From positions 21,130 through 85,129 of the forward strand of contig JBBSTR010000002.1 in assembly GCA_038235705.1 (NCBI GenBank): 64,000 nt of DNA. The letters run 5' to 3'. Shown in pieces: positions 42,640-50,612 of the stretch (within the stretch, counting starts at the first letter, position 1; each line of letters starts with the position of its first letter). The position numbers and the translations under genes were made by a program. Under the pieces are notes generated by a model, which worked only from the letters and a program-made list of their open reading frames with translations, had not been told where the DNA came from and did no database searches. The DNA is from CANKBT01 sp038235705. GTDB lineage: Bacteria > Actinomycetota > Actinomycetes > Mycobacteriales > SCTD01.

Positions 42640-43217
42640 GGACCCCGCAGGTCGTCGGTCTGGTCGCGGTCGGTGCGCTGTTGGTCGCAGCGCTGGCCTA
42701 CGGCACCCGAGGCGGGGACACCCCCGCCGCGCGGCCCGGCCCGGACCTCGTACGGCTGCGCGAAGCGGCCCGGCTCGAGCCCTGCCCGCTGGGGCTGTCG
42801 CCCGCGCTGCCGGACCTCACGCTGCCCTGCCTGGGCGGCGGTCCGGACGTACGGCTGCGCGACGCACCCGGCCGGCCGACGCTGGTCAACGTCTACGGCA
42901 CCTGGTGCCCGCCGTGCGTCCAGGAGGTGCCGCTGCTGGTCGCCTTCCACCGCGCCGCCGGGGACAAGGTCGGGGTGGTCGGCGTGCTGTCCATCGACAC
43001 CGTCAAGAACGGGCTCGATTTTGCACCCGACCTGGGCGTGACCTACCCCAGCGTGGTGGACGAGGACGGTGCCGTGCTCCGGCAGTACCCCCCGGGACCT
43101 CCGCAGACGCTCTTCGTCCGGGCTGACGGGACAATCGCCTACGTGAAGCCGGGACCCTTCAAGGACCTTGCCCAGATCGAGCAGCTGACCCAGGACAAGC
43201 TCGGCGTGACCCTGTGA
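42636..43217 (+). CDS. TlpA/ResA-like membrane-anchored thioredoxin (Rv3673c-like)
   Basis: 193 residues from GTG 42636. An N-terminal membrane anchor (V-G-L-V-A-V-G-A-L-L-V-A-A-L-A) places the protein outside the membrane. The thioredoxin fold carries N-V-Y-G-T-W-C-P-P-C with the C-x2-C redox pair near residue 93, and a cis-Pro P-P-G-P-P-Q-T-L-F later. It reduces or isomerises exported proteins, or serves cytochrome maturation. In relatives nth (endonuclease III) stands between crp and this gene; here nth is absent and rsiG takes its place. GTGA overlap with the NUDIX gene. Confidence 0.92.
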   Translation: MRTPQVVGLVAVGALLVAALAYGTRGGDTPAARPGPDLVRLREAARLEPCPLGLSPALPDLTLPCLGGGPDVRLRDAPGRPTLVNVYGTWCPPCVQEVPLLVAFHRAAGDKVGVVGVLSIDTVKNGLDFAPDLGVTYPSVVDEDGAVLRQYPPGPPQTLFVRADGTIAYVKPGPFKDLAQIEQLTQDKLGVTL

Positions 43218-43933
43218 CGCAGGCTCGTCCTGAGACCCCGGGCTTCCTCGCGCAGCTCGTCGAGGCCATGCCCGGTGTGCGCGGGGAGCAGCTCACCCGG
43301 TTCCTGCCGCCGGACTCCGGCGGGCGCGAGGCCGCGGTCCTGGTGCTGCTCGGCGAGGGTGACCAGGGTCCCGACCTGCTGCTCATCGAGCGCGCGTCCA
43401 CGATGCGCAGCCACGCCGGTCAGCCGGCCTTCCCCGGCGGGGCGCAGGACCCGGGCGACGACGGGCCGGTGGGCGCCGCCCTGCGCGAGGCGCAGGAGGA
43501 GGTCGGCCTCGACCCCTCCACCGCCACGGTGCTCGGGACCTGGCCGCAGCTGTGGCTGCCTCCGTCCGGCTTCGTCGTCACCCCGGTGCTGGCCTGGTGG
43601 CACGCGCCGCACCCGGTGCGCGTGGTCGACACCGCCGAGGTCGCGGCCGTCGTACGGGTGCCGGTGTCGACCCTCGCCGACCCGGGGCGCAGGGTGACCG
43701 TCACGCACCCCTCTGGCTGGAAGGGCCCGGCGTTCGAGACCGACGAGCTGCTGGTCTGGGGCTTCACGGCCGGGGTGGTCGATGCACTCCTGCGGTTCGG
43801 CGGCTGGGAGCAGCCGTGGGACCGCGATCGCACCCGCGTGCTCGACCCGGAGACGGTGGCGCTCGCCCGGCGCAGCGCGCCTCACCTGGACGCTGCGGTG
43901 GCCGCCGGCCACCTGACACCGCCCGGCCCGTAG
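43214..43933 (+). CDS. NUDIX hydrolase, CoA pyrophosphatase type (Rv3672c-like)
   Basis: 239 residues from GTG 43214, overlapping the thioredoxin stop. The UPF0035/CoA signature L-L-I-E-R-A-S-T-M-R-S-H-A-G-Q near 57-71 precedes the NUDIX box F-P-G-G-A-Q-D then A-A-L-R-E-A-Q-E-E-V-G-L. It would cleave CoA or related dinucleotides. Its TAG stop forms the start of TAGGGT, a possible -10 for marP. Confidence 0.93.
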   Translation: MTQARPETPGFLAQLVEAMPGVRGEQLTRFLPPDSGGREAAVLVLLGEGDQGPDLLLIERASTMRSHAGQPAFPGGAQDPGDDGPVGAALREAQEEVGLDPSTATVLGTWPQLWLPPSGFVVTPVLAWWHAPHPVRVVDTAEVAAVVRVPVSTLADPGRRVTVTHPSGWKGPAFETDELLVWGFTAGVVDALLRFGGWEQPWDRDRTRVLDPETVALARRSAPHLDAAVAAGHLTPPGP

Positions 43934-43936
43934 GGT
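43931..43936 (+). promoter_or_regulatory. Candidate -10 of marP
   Basis: TAGGGT, 7 bases before the GTG at 43944. It overlaps the stop codon of the NUDIX gene, so marP may have a leaderless transcript of its own in addition to read-through. Confidence 0.35.
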
Positions 43937-43943
43937 CGGGGCA

Positions 43944-45119
43944 GTGCGCGGCGACATCCTGGACATCGTGCTGCTGGTCCTGGCCGCCGCGTTCGCCTTG
44001 TCCGGCTACCGCCAGGGTTTTCTTGTCGGTGCGCTGTCCTTCGTCGGGTTCGTCGGCGGGGGCGTGGTCGGTGCCCGGCTCGCCCCCCGGGTGCTGGAGA
44101 GCACCAGCAACCGCACGCTGCTGGCGCTGGGTCTGGTCTTCGCCCTGGCGCTGGCCGGTCAGCTGCTCGGCGGGATCCTCGGTGCGGCCATCCGGTCGCG
44201 GGTGCGCCTGCGCGGGGCCCGGCAGCTCGACGCGGCCGGCGGCGCGGTCGTGTCGGCGGCCAGCCTGCTGCTGGTGGCCTGGCTGGTGTCCTCGGCGGTG
44301 GCCGGTTCGTCCTACCCGACGCTGGCCTCGCAGGTGCGTCGGTCCGTCGTCATCGGGGCGGTGGACGCGCTGGTGCCGGACCCGGCCCGGCAACAGGTCG
44401 AAGGCTTCCGGCAGCTGCTCGACGACCGCGGCTTCCCGGACGTGTTCGGCCGGCTCGCCCCGACCGACGTGCCCGACGTCGACCCGCCCGACCCCGCGCT
44501 CGCCGGCAGCGCGGTCGTCACCTCGGTGCGCGGTCAGGTGCTGAAGATCACCGGGGTCGCACCGTCCTGCCGCCGCGGGCTCGAGGGGACGGGATTCCTC
44601 TACGCCCCGGAGCGCGTGATGACCAACGCGCACGTGCTCGCCGGGGTGAGCGCGCCGAAGGTGACGCTGGCCGACGGCCGCACGTTGCCGGCCACGGTGG
44701 TGCTGTTCGACGCCGAGACCGACGTCGCCGTGCTCCGGGTCCCCGGCCTGAAAGGTGCCCCGCTGCCGTTCGCGGCACCCGCAGCCGACGGCGCCGACGC
44801 GGTCGTCGTCGGCTACCCGCAGGACGGTCCGTTCCGCGCCGACGCCGCCCGGGTGCGCCAGACGCAGCAGGCGCGCGGCCCGGACATCTACGGAGCTGGA
44901 CGGGTGGACCGCCAGGTGTACGCGCTGCGCGGTCGTGTACGTCCCGGTAACTCCGGCGGCCCGCTGCTCGACCCGTCCGGCGGGGTCCTCGGCGTGGTGT
45001 TCGCCGCCGCCGCCGACGACCCGGACACCGGGTACGCCTTGACCGCGGCCGAGGTGGCGGGCCAGGCAGCTCGGGGGACGACGGCGACCGCGCGGGTCGG
45101 CACCGGGCCGTGCGACTGA
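43944..45119 (+). CDS. marP: MarP-type membrane serine protease (Rv3671c-like)
   Basis: 391 residues from GTG 43944. Four N-terminal membrane helices (CvpA-like, ~5-130) carry a chymotrypsin-fold protease outside the membrane: His230 in T-N-A-H-V, Asp260 in E-T-D-V-A-V, Ser337 in G-N-S-G-G-P. Cysteines near 211 and 390 fit the redox-regulating disulfide known in the M. tuberculosis enzyme, where MarP is needed in acid and oxidative stress. Adjacent thioredoxin could act on it. Ends overlapping the FAD monooxygenase gene by 10 bp. Confidence 0.95.
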   Translation: MRGDILDIVLLVLAAAFALSGYRQGFLVGALSFVGFVGGGVVGARLAPRVLESTSNRTLLALGLVFALALAGQLLGGILGAAIRSRVRLRGARQLDAAGGAVVSAASLLLVAWLVSSAVAGSSYPTLASQVRRSVVIGAVDALVPDPARQQVEGFRQLLDDRGFPDVFGRLAPTDVPDVDPPDPALAGSAVVTSVRGQVLKITGVAPSCRRGLEGTGFLYAPERVMTNAHVLAGVSAPKVTLADGRTLPATVVLFDAETDVAVLRVPGLKGAPLPFAAPAADGADAVVVGYPQDGPFRADAARVRQTQQARGPDIYGAGRVDRQVYALRGRVRPGNSGGPLLDPSGGVLGVVFAAAADDPDTGYALTAAEVAGQAARGTTATARVGTGPCD

Positions 45120-46495
45120 GCCCCGGTCACACCCGCGGCGACCCGGTCGTGGTGGTCGGCGCCGGGCCGACCGGGCTGACCGCGGCGGCGCTTCTCGCCC
45201 GGCTCGACGTGCCGGTGGTCGTGCTGGAGCGGCACGCCACGCCGTACGCCCTGCCCCGAGCGGTGCACCTGGACGACGAGGTGCACCGGCTCCTGCAGGC
45301 GGTCGGGGTCGCCGACGCGTTCGCCGCGATGAGCACGCCGGCCCTCGGGCTGCGACTCGTGGACGGGCGGCCCGACCGGGAGCGACGGGTCCTCGCGACG
45401 TTCGCGCGCAGTCCGGAGCCCGGGGTGCACGGCTGGCCGCAGGCGAACCTGTTCGACCAGCCGGACCTCGAGGCCCTGCTGCGCGCCGAGGTGGCGCGGC
45501 TCGGCGTGGAGGTGCGGGCCTCGGAGGTCCTGGGCGTCGACGGGACGACGGTGAGGACCGACCGCGGGGACGTCCAGGCGTCGGCGGTGCTCGGCTGCGA
45601 CGGCGCCGGCAGCGTCGTGCGTGAGGCGCTCGGCGCGGGCTGGACGGACCTCGGGTTCACCGAGACCTGGCAGGTCGTCGACGTGCGGAGCGACGACGAC
45701 CTGGGGCTCTGGCCAGGCGTCACGCAGGTCTGCGACCCGGTCGCGCCGGCCACCGCGATCCCGCTCGGTCGGGGGCGCTACCGCTTCGAGGGCCGCGATC
45801 CTGGCGTGGCGGGCTGGACGGCGGACAATGCCTTCACAGCCGGCCACGACGTGCAGGTGCTGCGGCGGGCCTCTTACACCTTCAGGGCCAGGCTGGCGGA
45901 CCGCTGGCGTGACGGGCGGGTCTTCCTGCTCGGCGACGCGGCCCACCTTTCGCCGCCGTTCGTGGGGCAGGGCCTCGGTGCGGGTCTGCGTGACGCGCAC
46001 AACCTGGCCTGGAAGCTGGCTCGCGTGCTGGCTGGCGAGGCTCCCGAGGCGCTGCTGGACACCTACCAGGCCGAGCGGCTGCCACACGTGCGCACACAGG
46101 TGCGGCTGGCGCGGACGGCGGGGTGGGCGATGACCGGGGGCCAGGGACGCGCGGCCGTGCTGCGACGGTGGGCCCTGCAGGGCCTGGTGCGGGTGCCGGG
46201 ATTCTCCTCCCGGGTGCTGGACACCGGATCGCCGCCGCTGTCCGGGCCGCTCGGGGGGCCGCTGCCCGGCCAGCACGTGCAGGGCGGCCGACGCCTGGAC
46301 GACCTGCTGGGGCCGCGTTTCGCCGTGCTGACGAGGCAGGCTCCGACGGCGGCCGACCGGGCGCTGGCACAGCTGCTCGACGGGGCGTTGGTCAGGCTGC
46401 CCGAGCTGTCGGTCGCCCGGGTCGTCCTGCGGCCGGACCGGGTAGCCCTGCCGGCGAAACACACCGGCTGGGTACGGCTCGTCACCCTCCCCTGA
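45110..46495 (+). CDS. FAD-dependent monooxygenase (PheA/MhpA type)
   Basis: 461 residues from GTG 45110. V-V-G-A-G-P-T-G-L-T near 15 binds FAD; G-C-D-G-A-G-S (DG motif) near 165; G-D-A-A-H-L-S-P-P-F-V-G-Q-G-L (GD motif) near 280. It is a class A flavoprotein hydroxylase of aromatic or polyketide substrates; the lack of a C-terminal thioredoxin-like extension leaves it a little short of MhpA. No catabolic cluster adjoins it. It overlaps marP by 10 bp in an operon-like setting not seen, to my memory, in mycobacteria. Confidence 0.9.
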   Translation: MRLSPGHTRGDPVVVVGAGPTGLTAAALLARLDVPVVVLERHATPYALPRAVHLDDEVHRLLQAVGVADAFAAMSTPALGLRLVDGRPDRERRVLATFARSPEPGVHGWPQANLFDQPDLEALLRAEVARLGVEVRASEVLGVDGTTVRTDRGDVQASAVLGCDGAGSVVREALGAGWTDLGFTETWQVVDVRSDDDLGLWPGVTQVCDPVAPATAIPLGRGRYRFEGRDPGVAGWTADNAFTAGHDVQVLRRASYTFRARLADRWRDGRVFLLGDAAHLSPPFVGQGLGAGLRDAHNLAWKLARVLAGEAPEALLDTYQAERLPHVRTQVRLARTAGWAMTGGQGRAAVLRRWALQGLVRVPGFSSRVLDTGSPPLSGPLGGPLPGQHVQGGRRLDDLLGPRFAVLTRQAPTAADRALAQLLDGALVRLPELSVARVVLRPDRVALPAKHTGWVRLVTLP

Positions 46496-46518
46496 GTCGA
46501 CAGGTCGTTCGCAGAGTG

Positions 46519-46536
46519 CTTACTCTTGCAAGCAAT
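46519..46536 (+). promoter_or_regulatory. Candidate operator TGCTT...AAGCA
   Basis: TGCTTACTCTTGCAAGCA, 5-bp inverted arms, upstream of the ATG at 46567. It shares TTGCAAGCA with TTGTAAGCA upstream of the gene at 1243, suggesting one regulator for both; unproven. Confidence 0.35.
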
Positions 46537-46566
46537 CTCGTCTCCGAGCGTTCTAGAGGTGTTCAC

Positions 46567-47055
46567 ATGACCCGACCTGAGCCCGCGCGGACGCGCGACC
46601 GCGTGCGCACGACCCGCGTCGGCCGGACCATCGCCGCCGATCCCACGAGCACCGCGCTGCTGCTCGCGGGTCCGACCGCGATCGACCTGTGGCCCGGCCT
46701 GCGTCGCACCGGTGAACGGGACGGTCGGGTGCTCGTGGAGACCGCGTGGACCTCGGTCGGGGCGCTGTCCGCAGGCCAGGTCCGGGCCCTGCCGCCCCGA
46801 CGGACGCCCACGGCGTACGTGACCCTGTTCGAGACCACCGGACCGGGCATCCCCCCGGCGACCGGCACCCTGACGTTGTCCTACGCCCCGGCTGCCGGGG
46901 ACGGGCTCGTCAACACCCGGGCCGTGCTCGAGCTCACCGTCGACGGCGACGAACTCGCGGCGAGCGGTGTCTCCGACCTGCGGGTGCGGGCGCTGTCGAA
47001 GGGGTTCCTGGACAACCTGGCGGGCGCCGCCGAGGCGCGCAACCGCGCTGCCTGA
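46567..47055 (+). CDS. Hypothetical protein, possibly SRPBCC-like
   Basis: 162 residues from ATG 46567. The arrangement of strands, the T-L-T-L-S-Y-A-P segment and the C-terminal helix F-L-D-N-L-A-G-A-A-E-A-R-N are what SRPBCC (polyketide cyclase/START-like) ligand-binding proteins end with, but motif evidence is weak. No membrane or signal segment. Transcribed after the flavoprotein gene with a 71-bp gap that holds the operator-like element. Confidence 0.65.
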   Translation: MTRPEPARTRDRVRTTRVGRTIAADPTSTALLLAGPTAIDLWPGLRRTGERDGRVLVETAWTSVGALSAGQVRALPPRRTPTAYVTLFETTGPGIPPATGTLTLSYAPAAGDGLVNTRAVLELTVDGDELAASGVSDLRVRALSKGFLDNLAGAAEARNRAA

Positions 47056-47070
47056 CCCAGACGCACGAAC

Positions 47071-47097
47071 GCCCGACCTGCCATCGGCAGGTCGGGC
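47071..47097. terminator. Bidirectional hairpin between convergent genes
   Basis: Perfect 12-bp arms GCCCGACCTGCC / GGCAGGTCGGGC with a 3-base loop, 16 bp after one stop and 16 bp before the other. There is no U-run; a further copy of CAGGTCGGGC follows at 47099-47108. Confidence 0.7.
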
Positions 47098-47112
47098 GCA
47101 GGTCGGGCTGGA

Positions 47113-47367
47113 TCAGGCGGCGTGCGCGTACTGGTCGGCGATCCGGCCGGTCGCGGTGCGCTCCAGGTGCACCAGCACCTTGGACAGCGCGCGGAGGCGG
47201 GCGACCCGCGGCTCGGTGTCGTCGGCGAGCACGCCGAGCAGGACCGGAGACACCTCGTGCTGCCAGCCGTCGGCCAGCACGCTGGCCAGGTCCGCGGCGG
47301 GCACAGCCGTGAGGCCACCCGTCGCAGCCATCTCGCCCACCCGGCTCAGGAACCCGCTGCTGGTCAT
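47113..47367 (-). CDS. Hypothetical protein
   Basis: 84 residues from ATG 47367, predicted all-helical (V-L-A-D-G-W-Q-H-E-V, then R-V-A-R-L-R-A-L-S-K-V-L-V-H-L-E-R). No family recognised. It lies between the hairpin at 47071 and the LysR promoter and is divergent from the LysR gene, so it may be that regulator's target; this is only a positional argument. Confidence 0.6.
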   Translation of the reverse strand: MTSSGFLSRVGEMAATGGLTAVPAADLASVLADGWQHEVSPVLLGVLADDTEPRVARLRALSKVLVHLERTATGRIADQYAHAA

Positions 47368-47459
47368 GTCACCCTCGGTCTCTCCGGGGACGTCTGCCCC
47401 GGTTGACGCTTACGTTAGGGGCGCGGGAGCATCACGTACAGCGCTGAAACGCGGCGCTC

Positions 47460-47477
47460 ATCATAAGAGGAACTGAT
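47460..47477. promoter_or_regulatory. Possible LysR-binding site
   Basis: ATCA-N10-TGAT in an AT-rich patch directly upstream of the LysR gene. It is compatible with a T-N11-A-type autoregulatory site but is short. Confidence 0.3.
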
Positions 47478-47481
47478 ATTT

Positions 47482-48480
47482 GTGGTTGCCGTCCGTGACC
47501 TCGACCTGAGGCACCTGCAGGCGATGGACGCCGTCGTCGCGACCGGCACCTTCGGCGAGGCCGCCAAGCTGCTCGGGTTCACCCAGTCGGCCGTGAGCCA
47601 GCAGATCGCGGCGCTCGAACGGGCGGTCGGGGGCTCGCTGTTCGACCGTCCCGGCGGTCCTCGGCGGCCGGTGCTCACCCCCCTCGGGCGGATCGTGGCC
47701 GAGCACGCCCACGACCTGGTGCAGCGCGCGGGAGAGCTGACCGAGGACGTGCGTCGGTTCTCGGCGGGGCTGGTCGGCCGGCTCGACATCGGCACCTTCC
47801 AGAGCGTGTCCACGGCCGTGCTGCCGGGGCTGCTCGGCGCTCTCCGGGTCCGGTTCCCGCACGTCGAGGTGCGCCTGACCGAGGACCCCGAGGACTCCGT
47901 GCTCGCCCGCGGCGTGCTCGACGGCCGGCTCGACCTGACCTTCCTCGACGGCGAGCCGGCGGCCCCGATGGAGGGCATCGAGCTGTTCGTCGACCCGTTC
48001 GTCGTGGTCGCCCGGCCCCAGGACGTCGAAGCGGGCCCGGTGCCGGCCGCGTTGCTCGCGGACGCGTCGCTCATCGGACAGACGAACAGCTCGTGCGAGC
48101 GGCTCATCACCGGCGGGCTGCGCAGCCTTGGCGTGGAGCCGCGCTACGTCTTCCGGACGAACGACAACTCCGCGGTGATGTCGATGGTCCGTGCCGGCAT
48201 GGGCCTGGCGGTCATGCCGCGGCTGGCGGTCGACAACGAGGACCCCCGCACGGTCGTGCGCTCGGTCGACCCGCCGATGCCGAGCCGCCAGATCTACCTG
48301 GTGTGGCGCTCGGACCGCACGCTGTCGCCCTCAGCCCGTCACCTGATCGAGCTGGCGGTGTCGATGACCGCGCACCTTCGCGGCGAGACGAGCCGCAGCG
48401 TGGGAACGGTCGGGTCGCCGGACTCGATCCGGTCGGCCACCTCCCGTCCCCAGCGGGGCAGGCCTGCTGCCACCCCGTAG
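47482..48480 (+). CDS. LysR family transcriptional regulator
   Basis: 332 residues from GTG 47482 (AGAGGA upstream). HTH at ~10-60: L-R-H-L-Q-A-M-D-A-V, F-G-E-A-A-K-L-L-G-F-T-Q-S-A-V-S-Q-Q-I-A-A-L-E; substrate-binding domain ~95-300 (Q-S-V-S-T-A-V-L-P-G-L-L). The last ~30 residues are Ser/Arg-rich, not conserved-looking, and overlap the DUF309 gene on the other strand by 142 bp. Confidence 0.92.
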   Translation: MVAVRDLDLRHLQAMDAVVATGTFGEAAKLLGFTQSAVSQQIAALERAVGGSLFDRPGGPRRPVLTPLGRIVAEHAHDLVQRAGELTEDVRRFSAGLVGRLDIGTFQSVSTAVLPGLLGALRVRFPHVEVRLTEDPEDSVLARGVLDGRLDLTFLDGEPAAPMEGIELFVDPFVVVARPQDVEAGPVPAALLADASLIGQTNSSCERLITGGLRSLGVEPRYVFRTNDNSAVMSMVRAGMGLAVMPRLAVDNEDPRTVVRSVDPPMPSRQIYLVWRSDRTLSPSARHLIELAVSMTAHLRGETSRSVGTVGSPDSIRSATSRPQRGRPAATP

Positions 48481-48788
48481 GGCGGCGCGTCAGGCAGGTG
48501 CTCGGCGCCCCGGCGCAGCAGGCGCACGGCCCCGACGAGGTTGCCGCGCTGGCAGTGGGTCACCCCGACGCACAGCTGCGCGAGCCCCTGCCACAGGTCG
48601 CGCTCGTCGGTCGGCGACGCCTTCCAGACCGCCTCCAGGACCTCGTGGGCCGAGAACGCCCGTCCTTCGTCGAGCAGCGCCTGCGCGTACGTCAGCGCCT
48701 GGTGCGGCGGGAGCGCCACCTCGCTGACCGGCTCGACGCCGGACTCTCCGTGCGGCAGCGGCCGGCCCAGCGCGTCACGCTCGCGCAT
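48339..48788 (-). CDS. DUF309 domain protein
   Basis: 149 residues from ATG 48788. DUF309 core F-S-A-H-E-V-L-E-A-V-W-K-A-S-P near residues 45-60 and L-W-Q-G-L-A-Q-L-C-V-G-V-T-H-C-Q-R-G-N near 70-88, the H-E-x2-E-x2-W motif that names the family. Function unknown. It follows the epoxide hydrolase gene with a 14-bp overlap and faces the LysR gene, with a 142-bp antisense overlap. Confidence 0.85.
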   Translation of the reverse strand: MRERDALGRPLPHGESGVEPVSEVALPPHQALTYAQALLDEGRAFSAHEVLEAVWKASPTDERDLWQGLAQLCVGVTHCQRGNLVGAVRLLRRGAEHLPDAPPYGVAAGLPRWGREVADRIESGDPTVPTLRLVSPRRCAVIDTASSIR

Positions 48789-49656
48789 GGTCCAGCACCA
48801 GCGCGGTGACCCGGTCGGGGGCCTCCTCGGCCGGGAAGTGACCGACGCCGGCAAGCACCTCCAGCGCGTAGGGCCCGTGGGCGAAAGCCGCCGAGGCGCG
48901 TGCGGTGGGCAGCAACACGTACGGGTCCTCGGCGCCGTGCACCTGGAGCACGGGCACAGCCACCCCGGCCGACAGCACCGCGTAGAACCGTCGGCCGCTG
49001 GGCCTGGTCAACGACCGCACCGACCAGCGGTAGTACTCCAGCGCGCAGTGCGCCGCAGCCGGGACGGCCATCGCCTGCGCGTAGCGACGGAATGCCTCGG
49101 GCGTCGGGGGCACGACCGACCAGCGGCTCAGCAGCTCCGCCACCAGGTCACCCTCGGCGAGACGTCGCTCCGGCACCTTCGGGGCCTGGAACGCCAAGAT
49201 CGGCGCGAACGCCCGCGCCTGCGGCCCCGGTGCTCGCAGCGCGTGCCGCAGGGCCACCGGGTGGGCCGCTCCGAGCACGGTCACCCGGTTGACGAGCCGG
49301 GGGTGCAGGGTCGCGGTCACCCAGGCGAGGTAGCCGCCCCAGTCCTGGCCGATCAGGTGCGCGTCTCGGGCGCCGAGGGCACGGACGAGGCCCGCGACGT
49401 CGGCGGACAGCGTGTAGGCGTCATACCCGCGCGGCGGCTTGTCGCTGCCGCCGTACCCCCGCAGGTCCACCGCCACGGTGCGGAAGCCCGCGTCGGCCAG
49501 CGGCCCGAGCTGGTGGCGCCAGGACCACCAGTCCTGGGGGAAGCCGTGCAGCAGCAGGACGAGGGGCCCGTCGGTCGGGCCGGCCTGCACGGTGTGGAAG
49601 CGCAGACCGCCGGCGGTGACGCCCCGGTGCTCCCCGCGCTGGACGACGGTGCTCAG
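48775..49656 (-). CDS. ephE: Alpha/beta hydrolase, epoxide hydrolase EphE-like (Rv3670-like)
   Basis: Core blocks L-L-L-H-G-F-P-Q-D-W-W-S-W-R-H-Q-L (oxyanion), L-R-G-Y-G-G-S-D-K-P-P-R-G-Y-D, nucleophile Asp in I-G-Q-D-W-G-G, and His in G-V-G-H-F. The Asp (not Ser) nucleophile marks an epoxide hydrolase. The conserved first strand G-L-R-F-H lies upstream of every in-frame ATG, GTG or TTG; the next usable start is CTG 49656, which overlaps the preceding stop as CTGA and gives 293 residues. GTG 49590 would cut off the first strand. Order with the holin-like gene matches Rv3670-Rv3669. Confidence 0.85.
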   Translation of the reverse strand: MSTVVQRGEHRGVTAGGLRFHTVQAGPTDGPLVLLLHGFPQDWWSWRHQLGPLADAGFRTVAVDLRGYGGSDKPPRGYDAYTLSADVAGLVRALGARDAHLIGQDWGGYLAWVTATLHPRLVNRVTVLGAAHPVALRHALRAPGPQARAFAPILAFQAPKVPERRLAEGDLVAELLSRWSVVPPTPEAFRRYAQAMAVPAAAHCALEYYRWSVRSLTRPSGRRFYAVLSAGVAVPVLQVHGAEDPYVLLPTARASAAFAHGPYALEVLAGVGHFPAEEAPDRVTALVLDHARA

Positions 49657-50060
49657 GCGCCGGTCTTGGTCGGGTGCTTGGCCCAGGCGACGTCGTCCTT
49701 CACCGTCGCGATGGTCTTCACCGGCGGGCCGACCTTCTTGACGCTGGTCTTCCCGAACAGTCCTGCGGCGGCGGCGACCACGAGGTAGAGCCCGCCGACG
49801 ATCAGGAAGCCGAGCCCGAGGTTGAGGCCACGGCCGATCGCGTACGCCAGGGCGGTCGACAGGAACAGCACACCGAAGACGGCCGCCACCCCGGCGGCGC
49901 CGAACGCGCCGGCACCCTTGCCCGCCTGCTTGACGTCGCGGGTGATCTCGAGTTTGGCGAGCGCGACCTCCTGCCGCATCAGCGAGGAGAGGTCGGCGGT
50001 GGCAGCTGCCACGAGCTGGCCCAGGCTCTTGCTGTCGGGCTCGGGGGTGGCGCTGGTCAT
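49653..50060 (-). CDS. Phage-holin-family (Act_holin/DUF1469) membrane protein
   Basis: 135 residues from ATG 50060. Two hydrophobic helices (~55-80 and ~85-110) after a soluble helix L-M-R-Q-E-V-A-L-A-K-L-E-I that is typical of the family. Despite the name, such proteins are chromosomal and common in actinobacteria; no phage gene is near. Same place as Rv3669. The downstream hydrolase start overlaps its stop. Confidence 0.9.
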   Translation of the reverse strand: MTSATPEPDSKSLGQLVAAATADLSSLMRQEVALAKLEITRDVKQAGKGAGAFGAAGVAAVFGVLFLSTALAYAIGRGLNLGLGFLIVGGLYLVVAAAAGLFGKTSVKKVGPPVKTIATVKDDVAWAKHPTKTGA

Positions 50061-50137
50061 CTTCTCGGCTCCGTTCGGCGGATCGTCGGCTCGCAGGTCT
50101 GGCGCCCTCGTACCCCCTTGCGCTGTCCTGAACGCCT

Positions 50138-50560
50138 CTACGCCCGGACGAGCCGGGCCAGGGCGTACCGGGCGAGCGGTGCGTACGCCAGGACGAACGG
50201 AGCCGGGCCGCGGACCTCGAGCCAGGTCCGTGCACCCGTGCCTTCGACCCCGTGCCCCTTGACCCCGTGCCCCTCGACCCCGTGCCCCTCGACCCCGTGC
50301 GCGAGGTGGAGCACGATCGGACCCAGGCCAGCCTGCCAGGACCAGACACGTGCCACCGGGTCGACCTCGTGCACGGTAAAGCGCACCCCGGGGCCCAGCA
50401 CCGGGTGGACGGTGCCGGTCAGCCCTGGCGCGAGCCGCCGCGACGGGGCGTCGACCCGCCTGATCTGGGGCGCCCACACTGCCCAGCGGTCGAGGTCGTC
50501 GTAACGGTCCCAGACCAGCCCCGGGTCGGCCGGTCCCGCTGCGGTCAGCCGGACCCTCAT
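50138..50560 (-). CDS. SRPBCC family protein with internal tandem repeat
   Basis: 140 residues. SRPBCC/polyketide-cyclase fold: D-L-D-R-W-A-V-W-A-P-Q-I-R near 23-35, G-T-V-H-P and R-V-W-S-W. Residues ~88-106 are repeats of H-G-V-E-G encoded by a 15-bp DNA repeat (50246-50300) inserted in a surface loop. The ligand is unknown. It may be co-transcribed with the following holin-like gene (77-bp gap). Confidence 0.82.
   Translation of the reverse strand: MRVRLTAAGPADPGLVWDRYDDLDRWAVWAPQIRRVDAPSRRLAPGLTGTVHPVLGPGVRFTVHEVDPVARVWSWQAGLGPIVLHLAHGVEGHGVEGHGVKGHGVEGTGARTWLEVRGPAPFVLAYAPLARYALARLVRA
50246..50300 (-). repeat. 15-bp in-frame tandem repeat within the SRPBCC gene
   Basis: GACCCCGTGCCCCT(C/T) three full times (50246, 50261, 50276) plus a partial copy (50291-50300). 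Being a multiple of three, it changes loop length without shifting the frame. Confidence 0.92.
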
Positions 50561-50612
50561 CCGTCCGACCCGGTGACGGGAAGCATGACCGGACCCTACC
50601 GATCCCCGGTCC

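Noticed and set aside
44550..44570. Further AGATCACCGG hit
   Set aside because: It lies in marP coding sequence and lacks the full motif.
49653..50060. Phage origin suggested by the holin-family name
   Set aside because: The family is chromosomal in actinobacteria and sits in a conserved locus with no phage genes around.
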